Positions 20,490-29,117 of a DNA stretch of 64,000 bases are shown here, piece after piece. Position numbers and translations under genes: made by a program. The notes under the pieces are model-generated. The model was not told the origin of the DNA. It searched no databases and saw only the letters and a list, made by a program, of their open reading frames with translations. How positions within the stretch are numbered: position 1 is the stretch's first letter; each line of letters opens with the position of its first letter. This stretch comes from Vagococcus lutrae. Its GTDB lineage: Bacteria > Bacillota > Bacilli > Lactobacillales > Vagococcaceae. The stretch is taken from NCBI RefSeq assembly GCF_003987555.1, contig NZ_NGJW01000009.1, positions 1 through 64,000 on the forward strand, given 5' to 3'.

Positions 20490-21410
20490 CTATTTTCTTG
20501 TTTTATCCTCATAAGTTTTCCAAATAAAATGGACAACAGATGTAGATGTCCCCACCGCGAGCTCAGCATATCTAGATGGTAGGTTTCTAAATGTACTATT
20601 TTTTCCATGCCCATCACCAAAAGCATTTCTTAATTCAGCCATATTTTGAGTTATTGCTGTTAAATTGCCTAAAATCCTAATAGCTACCTCTGCATCTTTT
20701 CTATTGTTGTCTATAGACCGAACATCCAATTCAAGTGCTGAATAGACTTTTTTCATAAGCGGTGTTAATTCAATATTCTTATCATACATAATATCCATTT
20801 CATCTAATATAGTCTTAGCACAAGACTCTAATAATTCTTTTGCTTTACCTATTGAAAGATTCGGATGTTTCTCTATATTATCAATCATCATTTCTATTTG
20901 CTTGTCAATGTAATCCGAATTAAACTTTTGCTTAATATCATCGCTATACTTTTCAATAACAGAATTATTCTCAATGGCTTCATAAGAATAAATAGCACGT
21001 CCTGAAATGAAAGAAGAAGTAACTAATCTGAATCCATCATGTTTTAATAATTCATTAATTGAGTTTAAGTAAAACTGCCATATTTGATTCTTATCTATAA
21101 CTGTTGGATGAAATATCTCACTAAGAAATAATAAAAATTTTTCATCATTTGATACTAAATCAAAATTATCATTATAGTACTGATAAAACCAATCCCATTC
21201 CCAATCTTCGTTATTAATTCTATGTTGGTAGATATCTTTATAAGCTGTATTAAATTGAAGCCTGCTATCTGTAGAAGGTAACTGATGTAAGTCGTATAAT
21301 CTAGAGAAAAAATCTACTTCGTCAAATGTTCCATAATAAAAAAAATTTCCTGTTTCTATTCCTTCTTCAAGCAATTCCATAATATCTCGCCTAGTAATTT
21401 CCGTAATCAT
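20490..21410 (-). CDS. AbiJ-like abortive-infection protein with C-terminal HEPN-type (Abi_C) domain
   Basis: 306 residues. The N-terminal about 110 residues (TRRDIMELL, FDEVDFFSRLYDL..LPSTDSR, DIYQHRINNEDWEWDW) match what I recall of an AbiJ N-terminal domain. The C-terminal about 100 residues look like the Abi_C domain and carry RNAFGDGHG, an RN-x5-H form of the HEPN RNase motif (R261 to H268). Predicted role: phage-triggered growth arrest through RNA cleavage (inference). It lies 39 bases after rlmH in the same direction and ends before an IS scar. Two sampled 60-base lines (20881 and 21121) hold 16 and 10 G+C, against 23 in rlmH (21601), a sign of transfer. GGAG lies 8 bases before the ATG. 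Confidence 0.8.
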   Translation of the reverse strand: MITEITRRDIMELLEEGIETGNFFYYGTFDEVDFFSRLYDLHQLPSTDSRLQFNTAYKDIYQHRINNEDWEWDWFYQYYNDNFDLVSNDEKFLLFLSEIFHPTVIDKNQIWQFYLNSINELLKHDGFRLVTSSFISGRAIYSYEAIENNSVIEKYSDDIKQKFNSDYIDKQIEMMIDNIEKHPNLSIGKAKELLESCAKTILDEMDIMYDKNIELTPLMKKVYSALELDVRSIDNNRKDAEVAIRILGNLTAITQNMAELRNAFGDGHGKNSTFRNLPSRYAELAVGTSTSVVHFIWKTYEDKTRK

Positions 21411-21442
21411 TATACCGCTCCATTCCTAGTAAACTCTCTTTC

Positions 21443-21466
21443 AACCGCATCATTTATGATACGGTT
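21443..21466 (-). repeat. SCC-like attachment / inverted-repeat sequence at the rlmH 3' end
   Basis: Minus strand TATCATAAATGATGCGGTT spans the last codons and stop of rlmH. The whole 24 bases form a near-perfect inverted repeat (AACCG.ATCAT-2-ATGAT.CGGTT, one mismatched pair). It equals, from memory, the terminal sequence of staphylococcal SCC elements, which integrate at this very position of rlmH (orfX). The part inside the gene is constrained by the conserved Tyr-His-Lys end; the TGCGGTT beyond the stop is not. Confidence 0.55.
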
Positions 21467-21929
21467 CGCCTTTCATTATTCTAAAACTTCGGTAAATTTG
21501 TTCGGTTAAAACTAAACGCATTAATTGGTGTGGATAAGTGATTCGCCCAAAAGAGATAGCATAGTTGCTCCTTTTCATCACAGCATCAGATAACCCAAGT
21601 GACCCTCCTATGACAAAAACAAAATGACTTTTCCCTCTAACCATTTGTGTAGCAATGGTTTTAGAGAGCTCTTCAGAACTGACTAATTTCCCTTGAATTT
21701 CAAGTGTTATGACAAAATCTGTTTCCTTTACCTTCCCCAACAAACGCTGTCCCTCTTTTTCTTTCACCTGTATCATTTGCGTTTCGCTAAGATTTTCAGG
21801 CGCTTGCTCATCTGGCACTTCAATAATATCTAACTTTGTATAAGGACCTAAGCGTTTACTATATTCTTCAATACCTTGTTTCAAATATTTCTCTTTTAAT
21901 TTTCCTACTGCTAATATTGTGACTTTCAT
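21450..21929 (-). CDS. rlmH: 23S rRNA (pseudouridine1915-N3)-methyltransferase
   Basis: 159 residues from the ATG at 21929 (GGAGG upstream), the usual family length; eight further in-frame codons upstream are not used. SPOUT-fold methyltransferase: [23 protein letters not shown] start, SAM-knot segment [13 protein letters not shown], and the C-terminal [21 protein letters not shown]. It methylates pseudouridine 1915 in helix 69 of 23S rRNA. Its 3' end is the SCC att site in staphylococci and carries the matching sequence here. Confidence 0.96.
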   Translation of the reverse strand: MKVTILAVGKLKEKYLKQGIEEYSKRLGPYTKLDIIEVPDEQAPENLSETQMIQVKEKEGQRLLGKVKETDFVITLEIQGKLVSSEELSKTIATQMVRGKSHFVFVIGGSLGLSDAVMKRSNYAISFGRITYPHQLMRLVLTEQIYRSFRIMKGEPYHK

Positions 21930-21986
21930 TTTTTCCTCCGTATATCCGTACATTCGTTTTTATAAGTTTATCACATTAAAAAGGAG

Positions 21987-22202
21987 TTTTCCACAGTTAT
22001 CCACAGACTTATGCACATATCCACGTTATCGATATAGTAATTTTCTTTATTTTATCCCTTTTCTTCAAATAACTTGTCCACAATCCACAGAATGTATGTT
22101 TTGTGGATAACTTTTGTGCATAACTTGTGATTTATATATTTCTTCGTATTTTAAGACTTTCTTTCATAAAATATTCAAATAATCTTATTAGACTTATTCA
22201 CA
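21987..22202. promoter_or_regulatory. cluster of DnaA boxes between rlmH and htrA
   Basis: Perfect TTATCCACA at 21997-22005 and its inverse TGTGGATAA at 22102-22110. Near matches: TTTTCCACA 21987-21995, TTATGCACA 22009-22017, ATATCCACG 22017-22025, TTGTCCACA 22074-22082, CAATCCACA 22081-22089, TGTGCATAA 22115-22123, TTATTCACA 22194-22202. Nine sites in 216 bases, forward-facing first and inverted ones later, inside AT-rich DNA. The last overlaps the spacer of the htrA promoter. Confidence 0.8.
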
Positions 22203-22217
22203 AAACCCTTATATACT
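22188..22217 (+). promoter_or_regulatory. putative sigma-A promoter of htrA
   Basis: TTAGAC (22188-22193), 18-base spacer, TATACT (22212-22217). A DnaA-box-like TTATTCACA sits in the spacer. Confidence 0.6.
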
Positions 22218-22265
22218 TTAATTACACAGTTAAGTTAAAGGAGGAAAGGTTTTTAACCGACAATT

Positions 22266-23522
22266 ATGAAAACATATGAAACATCTACTTCATCCCCTCT
22301 TAAACGTTTTGGAACGGGACTTTTAGGCGGACTCATTGGAGGTGCCGTCGCGTTTGGTCTTTTATTTAATTTCAATCAAGGCAGTGATAAGACATCTCAG
22401 CCATTAAACAATCATGGTGAAGCAACAAAAGTTGAGAAAGTGGCTTATGATGTGGAAAACAATACTTCTAAAGCCGTGGAGAAAGTACAAGGCGCTGTCG
22501 TTTCTGTCATTAATTTACAAAAACGACAAGAAATGGCGGATGAATATGGACTAGGTGGACTATTCGGTTTACCGCAACAACCCGAAAAGAAATCAGAAGA
22601 TAATCAAGACGAGCTCGAAACTTCTAGCGAGGGCAGTGGGGTTATTTATAAAAAAGATGGTAAAAACGCCTATGTTGTGACTAATAATCACGTCGTGGAA
22701 GGTTCTGATGCTTTAGAAGTTTTAATGAACGACGGTTCAAAAGTGTCCGCTGAACTAGTTGGTGCCGACGCTTATACCGATTTGGCTGTTTTAAAAATCA
22801 GTGCCGAGGGCGTAAAAGATACTGCTGAATTTGGTGATTCTGATGTTCTAAAAATTGGTGAACCTGCGATTGCGATTGGTTCTCCACTCGGTTCTGATTA
22901 TGCTAACTCTGTGACACAGGGTATCATTTCCGCTAAAAACCGAACGATCACGAATCAAAATCCAGAAACAGGCCAACCTACGAATATTAATGCCATTCAA
23001 ACAGATGCGGCGATTAATCCTGGGAACTCTGGTGGGCCATTAATTAATATTGCGGGCCAAGTAATCGGAATTAACTCTATTAAGATTGCGCGAGCAGCTA
23101 GTGGTATCTCTGCTGAGGGTATGGGCTTTTCTATTCCAAGTAACGATGTTGTCGATATTATTAATCAACTAGAACAAAACGGACAAGTCATTCGCCCAAT
23201 GTTAGGTGTGACGATGATTGATTTAGCGGTCATTAGCCAAGAACAACAAGAAAAAATCTTGAAGTTACCAACAGATATTAAATCTGGTGTAATCATTCGT
23301 AGCGTTCAGGCCGCTTCTCCTGCTGAAGCAGCAGGCTTAAAACAGTATGATGTGATTGTAGGAATTGATGGTAAAGAGATTGAAAATGCGACTGACCTTC
23401 AAACCATTCTATATACGAAAAAAGTCGGGGACGAGATTGAGGTAACCTACTATCGTGAGCATCACAAAAATACCGTGAAAGTTTCCCTTTCATTAGACCG
23501 TTCTTCTTTAGAAAAAGAATAA
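22266..23522 (+). CDS. htrA: HtrA/DegP-type surface serine protease
   Basis: 418 residues. One N-terminal membrane anchor (about 15-38, LLGGLIGGAVAFGLLF), a Ser/Gln-rich linker, trypsin-like domain (about 90-290) with the triad His in NNHVVEG, Asp in TDLAVLKI and Ser in NPGNSGGPL, then one PDZ domain (about 305-405). Degrades misfolded exported proteins and processes surface proteins. The AAAGGAGG site is 21 bases before this ATG, unusually far, yet an in-frame TAA directly upstream excludes an earlier start. Converges with walJ. Confidence 0.95.
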   Translation: MKTYETSTSSPLKRFGTGLLGGLIGGAVAFGLLFNFNQGSDKTSQPLNNHGEATKVEKVAYDVENNTSKAVEKVQGAVVSVINLQKRQEMADEYGLGGLFGLPQQPEKKSEDNQDELETSSEGSGVIYKKDGKNAYVVTNNHVVEGSDALEVLMNDGSKVSAELVGADAYTDLAVLKISAEGVKDTAEFGDSDVLKIGEPAIAIGSPLGSDYANSVTQGIISAKNRTITNQNPETGQPTNINAIQTDAAINPGNSGGPLINIAGQVIGINSIKIARAASGISAEGMGFSIPSNDVVDIINQLEQNGQVIRPMLGVTMIDLAVISQEQQEKILKLPTDIKSGVIIRSVQAASPAEAAGLKQYDVIVGIDGKEIENATDLQTILYTKKVGDEIEVTYYREHHKNTVKVSLSLDRSSLEKE

Positions 23523-23523
23523 G

Positions 23524-23562
23524 CAAAAAGACCGCTTTCCATTGGAAAGCGGTCTTTTTTAG
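23524..23562. terminator. bidirectional terminator between htrA and walJ
   Basis: AAAAAGACCGCTTTCC / GGAAAGCGGTCTTTTTT perfect stem, ATT(G) loop, T-run either way. Confidence 0.92.
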
Positions 23563-24365
23563 ACTTCAAATAATGGTGTTGCAGCATCTGGACTTGTATC
23601 AAACACTTGTACCTCTCGTCGTGTGTCAATCCCAATTGATGACAAGGTTTGTTCCATCGTCATATGTGCAATTTCTTTTAAGTTATTCTCTTTGCTTAGA
23701 TGACCTAAAAAGATTTTCTTCGTACGCGAACCGATGACATCGGTCATTAATTCAGCGCCATCTTCATTTGATAGATGACCACTATCGCCTAAAATGCGTT
23801 GTTTTAGATGCCAAGGGTAACCACCTGTTCGTAACATATTTATATCGTGATTACTTTCGACTAAATAACAATCTGAATTACGAATAGTCCCTCTTAGACG
23901 GTCGCTACAATAACCGGTATCGGTGACGACTGTGACCGTTTTGTTATGACGATGAAACTGGTAAAATTGAGGCTCAATCGCATCGTGAGAGACGCCAAAA
24001 CTTTCAATATCCATATCGCCAAAAGTCAGGACTTTTCCCATTTCAAAATGATGACGATTTTCTGGTTTGATTGTGCCCACATTTTTACTCATCGCTTGCC
24101 ATGTTTTTTCATTAGCAAAAACATCAATACCATAACGTCGCGATAAAACACCTACGCCCTTAATGTGGTCAGTATGCTCGTGGGTAACAAAAATCCCATC
24201 TAACTCAGCAGGGGTTCGTCCTATTTCAGCTAATAACTCTGTAATTTTTTTCCCGCTTAAACCAGCATCCACTAAAAGCCGTCGCTTTTCTGTTTCGATG
24301 TAAAGTGAGTTTCCCGTACTACCACTCGCTAGCACACTCACATTAAATGCTTGTAAATCACTCAC
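23559..24365 (-). CDS. walJ: WalJ (YycJ) metallo-beta-lactamase-fold hydrolase
   Basis: 268 residues. Metallo-beta-lactamase motif THEHTDHIKG near residue 61, with further His in ESNHDINM and FLGHLSKENN. Last gene of the walRKHIJ operon; YycJ proteins are 5'-3' exonuclease-like and have been linked to DNA repair and cell-wall stress, though the exact role is unsettled. Starts 17 bases after walI and ends at a shared terminator with htrA. Confidence 0.94.
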   Translation of the reverse strand: MSDLQAFNVSVLASGSTGNSLYIETEKRRLLVDAGLSGKKITELLAEIGRTPAELDGIFVTHEHTDHIKGVGVLSRRYGIDVFANEKTWQAMSKNVGTIKPENRHHFEMGKVLTFGDMDIESFGVSHDAIEPQFYQFHRHNKTVTVVTDTGYCSDRLRGTIRNSDCYLVESNHDINMLRTGGYPWHLKQRILGDSGHLSNEDGAELMTDVIGSRTKKIFLGHLSKENNLKEIAHMTMEQTLSSIGIDTRREVQVFDTSPDAATPLFEV

Positions 24366-24382
24366 TTTATCACTGTCCTTCT

Positions 24383-25213
24383 TTAAAATGTTTCTTTTCT
24401 AACTTCTGACATTCCACTAGAAATAATAGAGTTAGAAAAAGCATTGATTTTTTCTATTTGTAACTCTTTATCTTTGTTTTCAATCCAAATCAACCATGTG
24501 GGCACGTAAACATCTTTCCCTCTCACGCTAAATATTTTGGTGTAGGCTAGTGTTGTTTGTTTAATCGTCGCGCCATTTGGGATACGACTGGCTAAATACA
24601 AGGTTACAATAGCATCATGTTCGGTGATGAGAACTTGCTTTTCACGTAAAGGTTCAACATCTTCTATATGCGTTTGGCTAAACTGCGACAATGTCAAACG
24701 TCCATTAGCGGTATCTTCCAATGTGACCACTAATTTGCTAGAACCGTCATAGAAAGGAATCCCTTCAAACGATTGCGTATAGACGAAAGCATACGGCGGT
24801 TCGGATAAAGCGCTACTATACGTGTAACTCTCTCTTTCAACTATATCTTCCGAATTCGTCACAAAAGACTCCACTTCTTGTCTCACGTTCTTCTTCGAAA
24901 TATCAACAATCGGTATACTCTCCAAATCCTCAACGACTGTCATAGCATCATTTAGTCGCGCATTTTTCGTCACTTCACGCTCTTCAAAGTTAGTCGGTAA
25001 GGCGCTTAAATAATAGCCTTCTTTTTCTTGGGTAGAAAAATCATGCGGAATCGTAATCTTTTCTTCTTTCAGTCTACTTTCAATATTATCTAAATAACTG
25101 CTTTCTGGCAATTGAGTTGTTTCTGCTTGTCCTTGAAAGTATGAAAATGCTAAAAAGAGATTGAGGGATAAAAAAGTAATCAAAAAGATAAACTCAATTC
25201 GTTTAAAATCCAT
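24383..25213 (-). CDS. walI: WalI (YycI), regulator of the WalK kinase
   Basis: 276 residues. Short cytoplasmic N-terminus, one membrane helix (about 7-27, FIFLITFLSLNLFLAFSYF), then an extracytoplasmic domain. YycH and YycI interact with WalK through their membrane helices and modulate it (repressing in Bacillus, activating in Staphylococcus). The ATG overlaps the walH stop (TAATG), implying coupled translation and matched amounts. Confidence 0.93.
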   Translation of the reverse strand: MDFKRIEFIFLITFLSLNLFLAFSYFQGQAETTQLPESSYLDNIESRLKEEKITIPHDFSTQEKEGYYLSALPTNFEEREVTKNARLNDAMTVVEDLESIPIVDISKKNVRQEVESFVTNSEDIVERESYTYSSALSEPPYAFVYTQSFEGIPFYDGSSKLVVTLEDTANGRLTLSQFSQTHIEDVEPLREKQVLITEHDAIVTLYLASRIPNGATIKQTTLAYTKIFSVRGKDVYVPTWLIWIENKDKELQIEKINAFSNSIISSGMSEVRKETF

Positions 25214-26517
25214 TACATCTCCTCCCGTTCCGTCGCTAATAAGTGTAACACTGTTGGGACATTATTCCACACGCCGCGATAGTTGACATACCATTCAGGT
25301 TCTAAATCTACTACTTGACGCGTTTCGCGGTTTGTGTGCCATGTATAACCAATTTGCAAGCCTTGAATATCTTCTTTTTTGACACCAGCCATTAATAACT
25401 CATTTAAAACATCACTCGTTTGTGGCAATGTCACTGTCTCATCAGCCGGTATGGGAACTAAAATCGTCTCTTGGTTAGTGACGATAGATAATTGTCCTTC
25501 AAAAAAGGATACTTCAATTCTACCTTTGTTTTGGTCACTAAAAATAGGATAGCCTTCTACAAAGTTACGATACACTATCGTACCATTTTGATTAGCAAAG
25601 TAACGGACAATCCCCATATTATTTGCGATACGTTTAATCGCTTGATAGCTTGTATTCGCCATCTCTAAAGCATTTGGATTAGCTGGCGAATAGCGATCAT
25701 TAAAGCGGACTTCTCCTGTTTCATATTGAATATTTAATTTCTGGCCTTCAGCATTCATCAAGTTGATATTCTTATCATCTTTTTGAGCGTCATTGGCAAA
25801 GACATCTTCAGTATTTTTAAAAAGGGCATTGGAAAACATAGTATACGACTGTGTTTCTAAGATATAACTATATTTTTTTAAGGTAACAGGTTCATCGTAC
25901 AAATACAAATGTGGTGTCAGCGTCCCGTCCATTGTTACCTTTTTAAAGTGATTACGCCCTTCAGATAGTAAATCTTGATAGGTCTCTTCATTTAAGCCTG
26001 AAGCACTTGCTTCATAAATTGTTTTATTGCGATCATCCATAAAATAAAGAACGGAGGCCTCCGGATCAAAAACTAAACGATTGACTGTGACATTATCAAT
26101 AGCATCTCCTTTTAACTTTTCTTCATTGATATCTAAATAATACTCAAGCGAGATAGCATCTGAAAATATCAATTCCACACTAGGCGCTACTTGTTGTAGA
26201 GCAAAGTAACGGTCATCAGATAAGTCGCGATGTGCTGTCACTCTGCCAAGTTTCAACTGGAAAAGTAAGCGATTCATCCGATCGATTAACCCACTTCGAT
26301 TACTTAGTGCAGCGTTATCCGGACTTTCGTGATAAACGAGCTGCACGGGTACAAATATATCTTTCGCTTCTTTAACTGCTGAAGGGGTAGCACTGGTGTT
26401 CATATTCTGTAAACTTTTATTGCCTGATTGCGTCCAAATTTTCCAAGAAAGAAAAAAACTAAGGCCAATCATGACAATCAATGCATAGCGTATTAAACGT
26501 TCTTTTAGTTTTTTCAT
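25213..26517 (-). CDS. walH: WalH (YycH), regulator of the WalK kinase
   Basis: 434 residues from the ATG at 26517, which overlaps the walK stop (ATGA); a TTG at 26523 is also in frame but the AGGAGG spacing favours the ATG. One N-terminal membrane helix (about 8-26), then a large extracytoplasmic domain rich in acidic residues. Partner of WalI in controlling WalK. Sequence is weakly conserved, as usual for YycH, so the assignment rests on size, topology and operon position. Confidence 0.93.
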   Translation of the reverse strand: MKKLKERLIRYALIVMIGLSFFLSWKIWTQSGNKSLQNMNTSATPSAVKEAKDIFVPVQLVYHESPDNAALSNRSGLIDRMNRLLFQLKLGRVTAHRDLSDDRYFALQQVAPSVELIFSDAISLEYYLDINEEKLKGDAIDNVTVNRLVFDPEASVLYFMDDRNKTIYEASASGLNEETYQDLLSEGRNHFKKVTMDGTLTPHLYLYDEPVTLKKYSYILETQSYTMFSNALFKNTEDVFANDAQKDDKNINLMNAEGQKLNIQYETGEVRFNDRYSPANPNALEMANTSYQAIKRIANNMGIVRYFANQNGTIVYRNFVEGYPIFSDQNKGRIEVSFFEGQLSIVTNQETILVPIPADETVTLPQTSDVLNELLMAGVKKEDIQGLQIGYTWHTNRETRQVVDLEPEWYVNYRGVWNNVPTVLHLLATEREEM

Positions 26518-28340
26518 TCCCAAAGGTCCTCCTCTACTGGTATGTAAGGTAGGGATATAAAGAAGGTAGAACCTGCATTTTCTTCACTTTCTGCCCAGAT
26601 TGTTCCACCGTGACCTTGAACGACTTCTTTTGAAATGGCTAAGCCTAATCCAGAACCACCCATCGCCCGCGAGCGTGCTTTATCAACACGGAAGAAGCGA
26701 TCAAAGACGCGTTTAACATCTTTTTTAGGTATGCCCATTCCTTGGTCTGAAACACTCATAATCACATTGTTATGCGTTTCTAATAACGAGCAGGTAATGA
26801 CACCCCCGTCTGGAGAGTATTTCAAAGCATTATTTAAAATATTATCCAACACTTGAATCATCTTATCAGAATCGACTTCCACCCAAATCGTGCGTCGTGT
26901 AAATTCACGTCGGATTGTATAATCTTGATTTTTACTCGTAATCATCATCTCAAATCGATCTAAAACAAAGTTAAACATCTCGTTTAAGTTGACCATTTCA
27001 AGCTGTAAATTCATCTTTTGACTATCCATACGCGATAACTCTAGCAAGTCAGAAATCATGCGAATCATACGATCTGTTTCTTCTAGTGAGACGCTAATAA
27101 ATTTTGGAGCAATATCTTGATCTTGCCAAGCTCCATCAGATAACGCTTCTAAATAGCTTCTCATACTAGTTAAAGGTGTTCGTAATTCATGAGACACATT
27201 TGATACAAACTCTCGCCGTTCAGATTCTACTTTTTGTTGTTCGGTTACATCATGCAAGACGCACACTAGACCACTGATAAACCCTGACTCTCGACGAATC
27301 ATCGCAAAGTCAACGCGTAAAATCGTCCAATCGTCTTCCTCTTCACCCGGTATTTCAATTAATTGTTCGTTTTGTTCTTCTAATAATTGTCGGAGCGTAT
27401 AATTTTCTTCAATACGCAAGACATGTAAAATAGATTGTCCAATCGCTGACTCAACCGTTTCATTTAATAATAATTGAGCCATCTCATTGATAATAATCAC
27501 TTTTCCGCGTCGGTCGGTCGCCACTACTCCATCTGTCATATGAGATAGCACGCTATCCAACCGATGACGCTCGGCTTCTAATGTTTCCTGCGCTTCTTTT
27601 ACTCGGTCAGAGAGTTCATTAAAAGTGTGCCCTAGCTGACCGAGCTCATCTTGACCGTGAACTTCGACCTTCCCCGTATAATCGCCTGAAGCAATTCGCA
27701 CGGCTTGACGTTGCATCTCGCCAATAGGTTTGGTGATAGTGCGTGCAACCAAAATCGCCACCCCAAGAGAAATTGTCATGGCAATCACAGAAGCGGTAAA
27801 GAAAATTAAGGTCGTTTCACTAATTTCTTTATATTTTTTCTCAATATTACTTTTAACATAAACTGCACCGATAACAGCATTCCCTGTGGTCGATTTCACT
27901 TGTTGAACATTAATATACACACGCTCTCCCGTGTTAGGATCTGTAATCTCCGTTCGTTTTTCTGAAAAATCATTTAAACTATTATAATCATTTTTCTTTC
28001 CGACATCACTTTGCTTAGTAACTTCACTCGTCGCTCTTACAATCCCTTTATCATCGACAACACGAACTTCTAAAATATCATTTTTAGCAAATTCACTAAT
28101 GATACGCTTTAAATTCAAATCATCAGGATCGTCCGTATCGGATGTCAGCTCATTACTTAAATTGGATGCCAACTGTTCAACTTGAGAATTCATGTTAATT
28201 TGAAACGTATTGATAGTCGTATTTTCCAGTTCTCTAATAAAAATAGCCCCGATGATTTCTACTGAAATCACTAACAGTAGAACAAACACCATGGCTATTT
28301 TAAAATGAACAGACTGGAAAAAATTAAATTTTTTCTTCAT
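26514..28340 (-). CDS. walK: WalK sensor histidine kinase
   Basis: 608 residues. TM1 about 12-34; extracytoplasmic PAS-like sensor about 35-180; TM2 about 181-203; HAMP about 204-256; cytoplasmic PAS about 260-370; HisKA with the phosphorylated His in FVSNVSHELRTPLTS (about 382); HATPase with N box NILNNALKYSPDGG and G boxes DQGMGIPKKD and GGSGLGLAI. Essential two-component kinase that adjusts peptidoglycan hydrolase expression to wall growth. Overlaps walH and follows walR by 16 bases. Confidence 0.97.
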   Translation of the reverse strand: MKKKFNFFQSVHFKIAMVFVLLLVISVEIIGAIFIRELENTTINTFQINMNSQVEQLASNLSNELTSDTDDPDDLNLKRIISEFAKNDILEVRVVDDKGIVRATSEVTKQSDVGKKNDYNSLNDFSEKRTEITDPNTGERVYINVQQVKSTTGNAVIGAVYVKSNIEKKYKEISETTLIFFTASVIAMTISLGVAILVARTITKPIGEMQRQAVRIASGDYTGKVEVHGQDELGQLGHTFNELSDRVKEAQETLEAERHRLDSVLSHMTDGVVATDRRGKVIIINEMAQLLLNETVESAIGQSILHVLRIEENYTLRQLLEEQNEQLIEIPGEEEDDWTILRVDFAMIRRESGFISGLVCVLHDVTEQQKVESERREFVSNVSHELRTPLTSMRSYLEALSDGAWQDQDIAPKFISVSLEETDRMIRMISDLLELSRMDSQKMNLQLEMVNLNEMFNFVLDRFEMMITSKNQDYTIRREFTRRTIWVEVDSDKMIQVLDNILNNALKYSPDGGVITCSLLETHNNVIMSVSDQGMGIPKKDVKRVFDRFFRVDKARSRAMGGSGLGLAISKEVVQGHGGTIWAESEENAGSTFFISLPYIPVEEDLWE

Positions 28341-28356
28341 ACTGTTTCTCTTTCTC

Positions 28357-29064
28357 CTAATCTTGCTCAGGATTTCTTAAATAATACCCGACACCACGAC
28401 GCGTAATTAGCCACGAAGGGTGACTCGGACTGTCTTCTATTTTTTCTCTTAGACGACGAACCGTCACATCGACCGTCCGCACATCTCCAAAATAATCATA
28501 TCCCCAAACGGTTTGTAATAAATGCTCGCGTGTCATGACCTGTCCTAAATGTTTAGCTAAGTAATGAAGCAACTCAAATTCACGGTGGGTTAACTCGATT
28601 TTTTCACCACGTTTAGACACGATGTACGCATCTGGATGAATAGTTAAATCGCCCACTTCTAGTTCATTATTATCATTTTCTTCTTCTGCTGACGCAGCAG
28701 CTGCTCCTTGACGACGTAAATTCGCCTTAACCCGTGCAATTAATTCGCGATTTGAAAATGGTTTGGTTACATAATCATCTGCACCTAATTCAAGACCCAA
28801 AACTTTATCAATTTCTGAATCTTTGGCTGTCACCATAATAATCGGCATATCATGCTTTTTGCGAATTTGACGACAGACTTCTAGCCCGTCTATTTTTGGT
28901 AACATTAAATCTAATAGGATTAAGTCTGGTACGACTTCTTCCGCTTGTTCGATTGCTTCCTCACCATCATAAGCCGTGTAAACATCATAACCTTCTTTTG
29001 AAAGATTAAACTTTACTATATCTGAGATGGGCTTTTCATCATCTACGACTAATATCTTTTTCAT
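28357..29064 (-). CDS. walR: WalR response regulator (OmpR family)
   Basis: 235 residues from the ATG at 29064 (GGAGG upstream); the frame extends to 29094 without a ribosome site. Receiver domain with phospho-acceptor Asp in [13 protein letters not shown] (about residue 53) and Lys in [19 protein letters not shown]; winged-helix C-domain (about 135-235) ending [13 protein letters not shown]. Controls autolysin and wall-metabolism genes. First gene of walRKHIJ. Confidence 0.97.
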   Translation of the reverse strand: MKKILVVDDEKPISDIVKFNLSKEGYDVYTAYDGEEAIEQAEEVVPDLILLDLMLPKIDGLEVCRQIRKKHDMPIIMVTAKDSEIDKVLGLELGADDYVTKPFSNRELIARVKANLRRQGAAAASAEEENDNNELEVGDLTIHPDAYIVSKRGEKIELTHREFELLHYLAKHLGQVMTREHLLQTVWGYDYFGDVRTVDVTVRRLREKIEDSPSHPSWLITRRGVGYYLRNPEQD

Positions 29065-29117
29065 GTATTTATTTCCTCCTCTAGAGCAGAACACTTCATT
29101 ACACGGATATTACTTCC

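Noticed and set aside
20376-20582. Plus-strand reading frame of about 68 codons
   Set aside because: Overlaps the IS scar and the abi 3' end, has no ribosome site and no recognisable protein.
21987-22202. Chromosomal origin oriC itself
   Set aside because: No dnaA, dnaN, rpmH or parB in the window and no clear DnaA-trio or unwinding element recognised. Kept only as a DnaA-box cluster.
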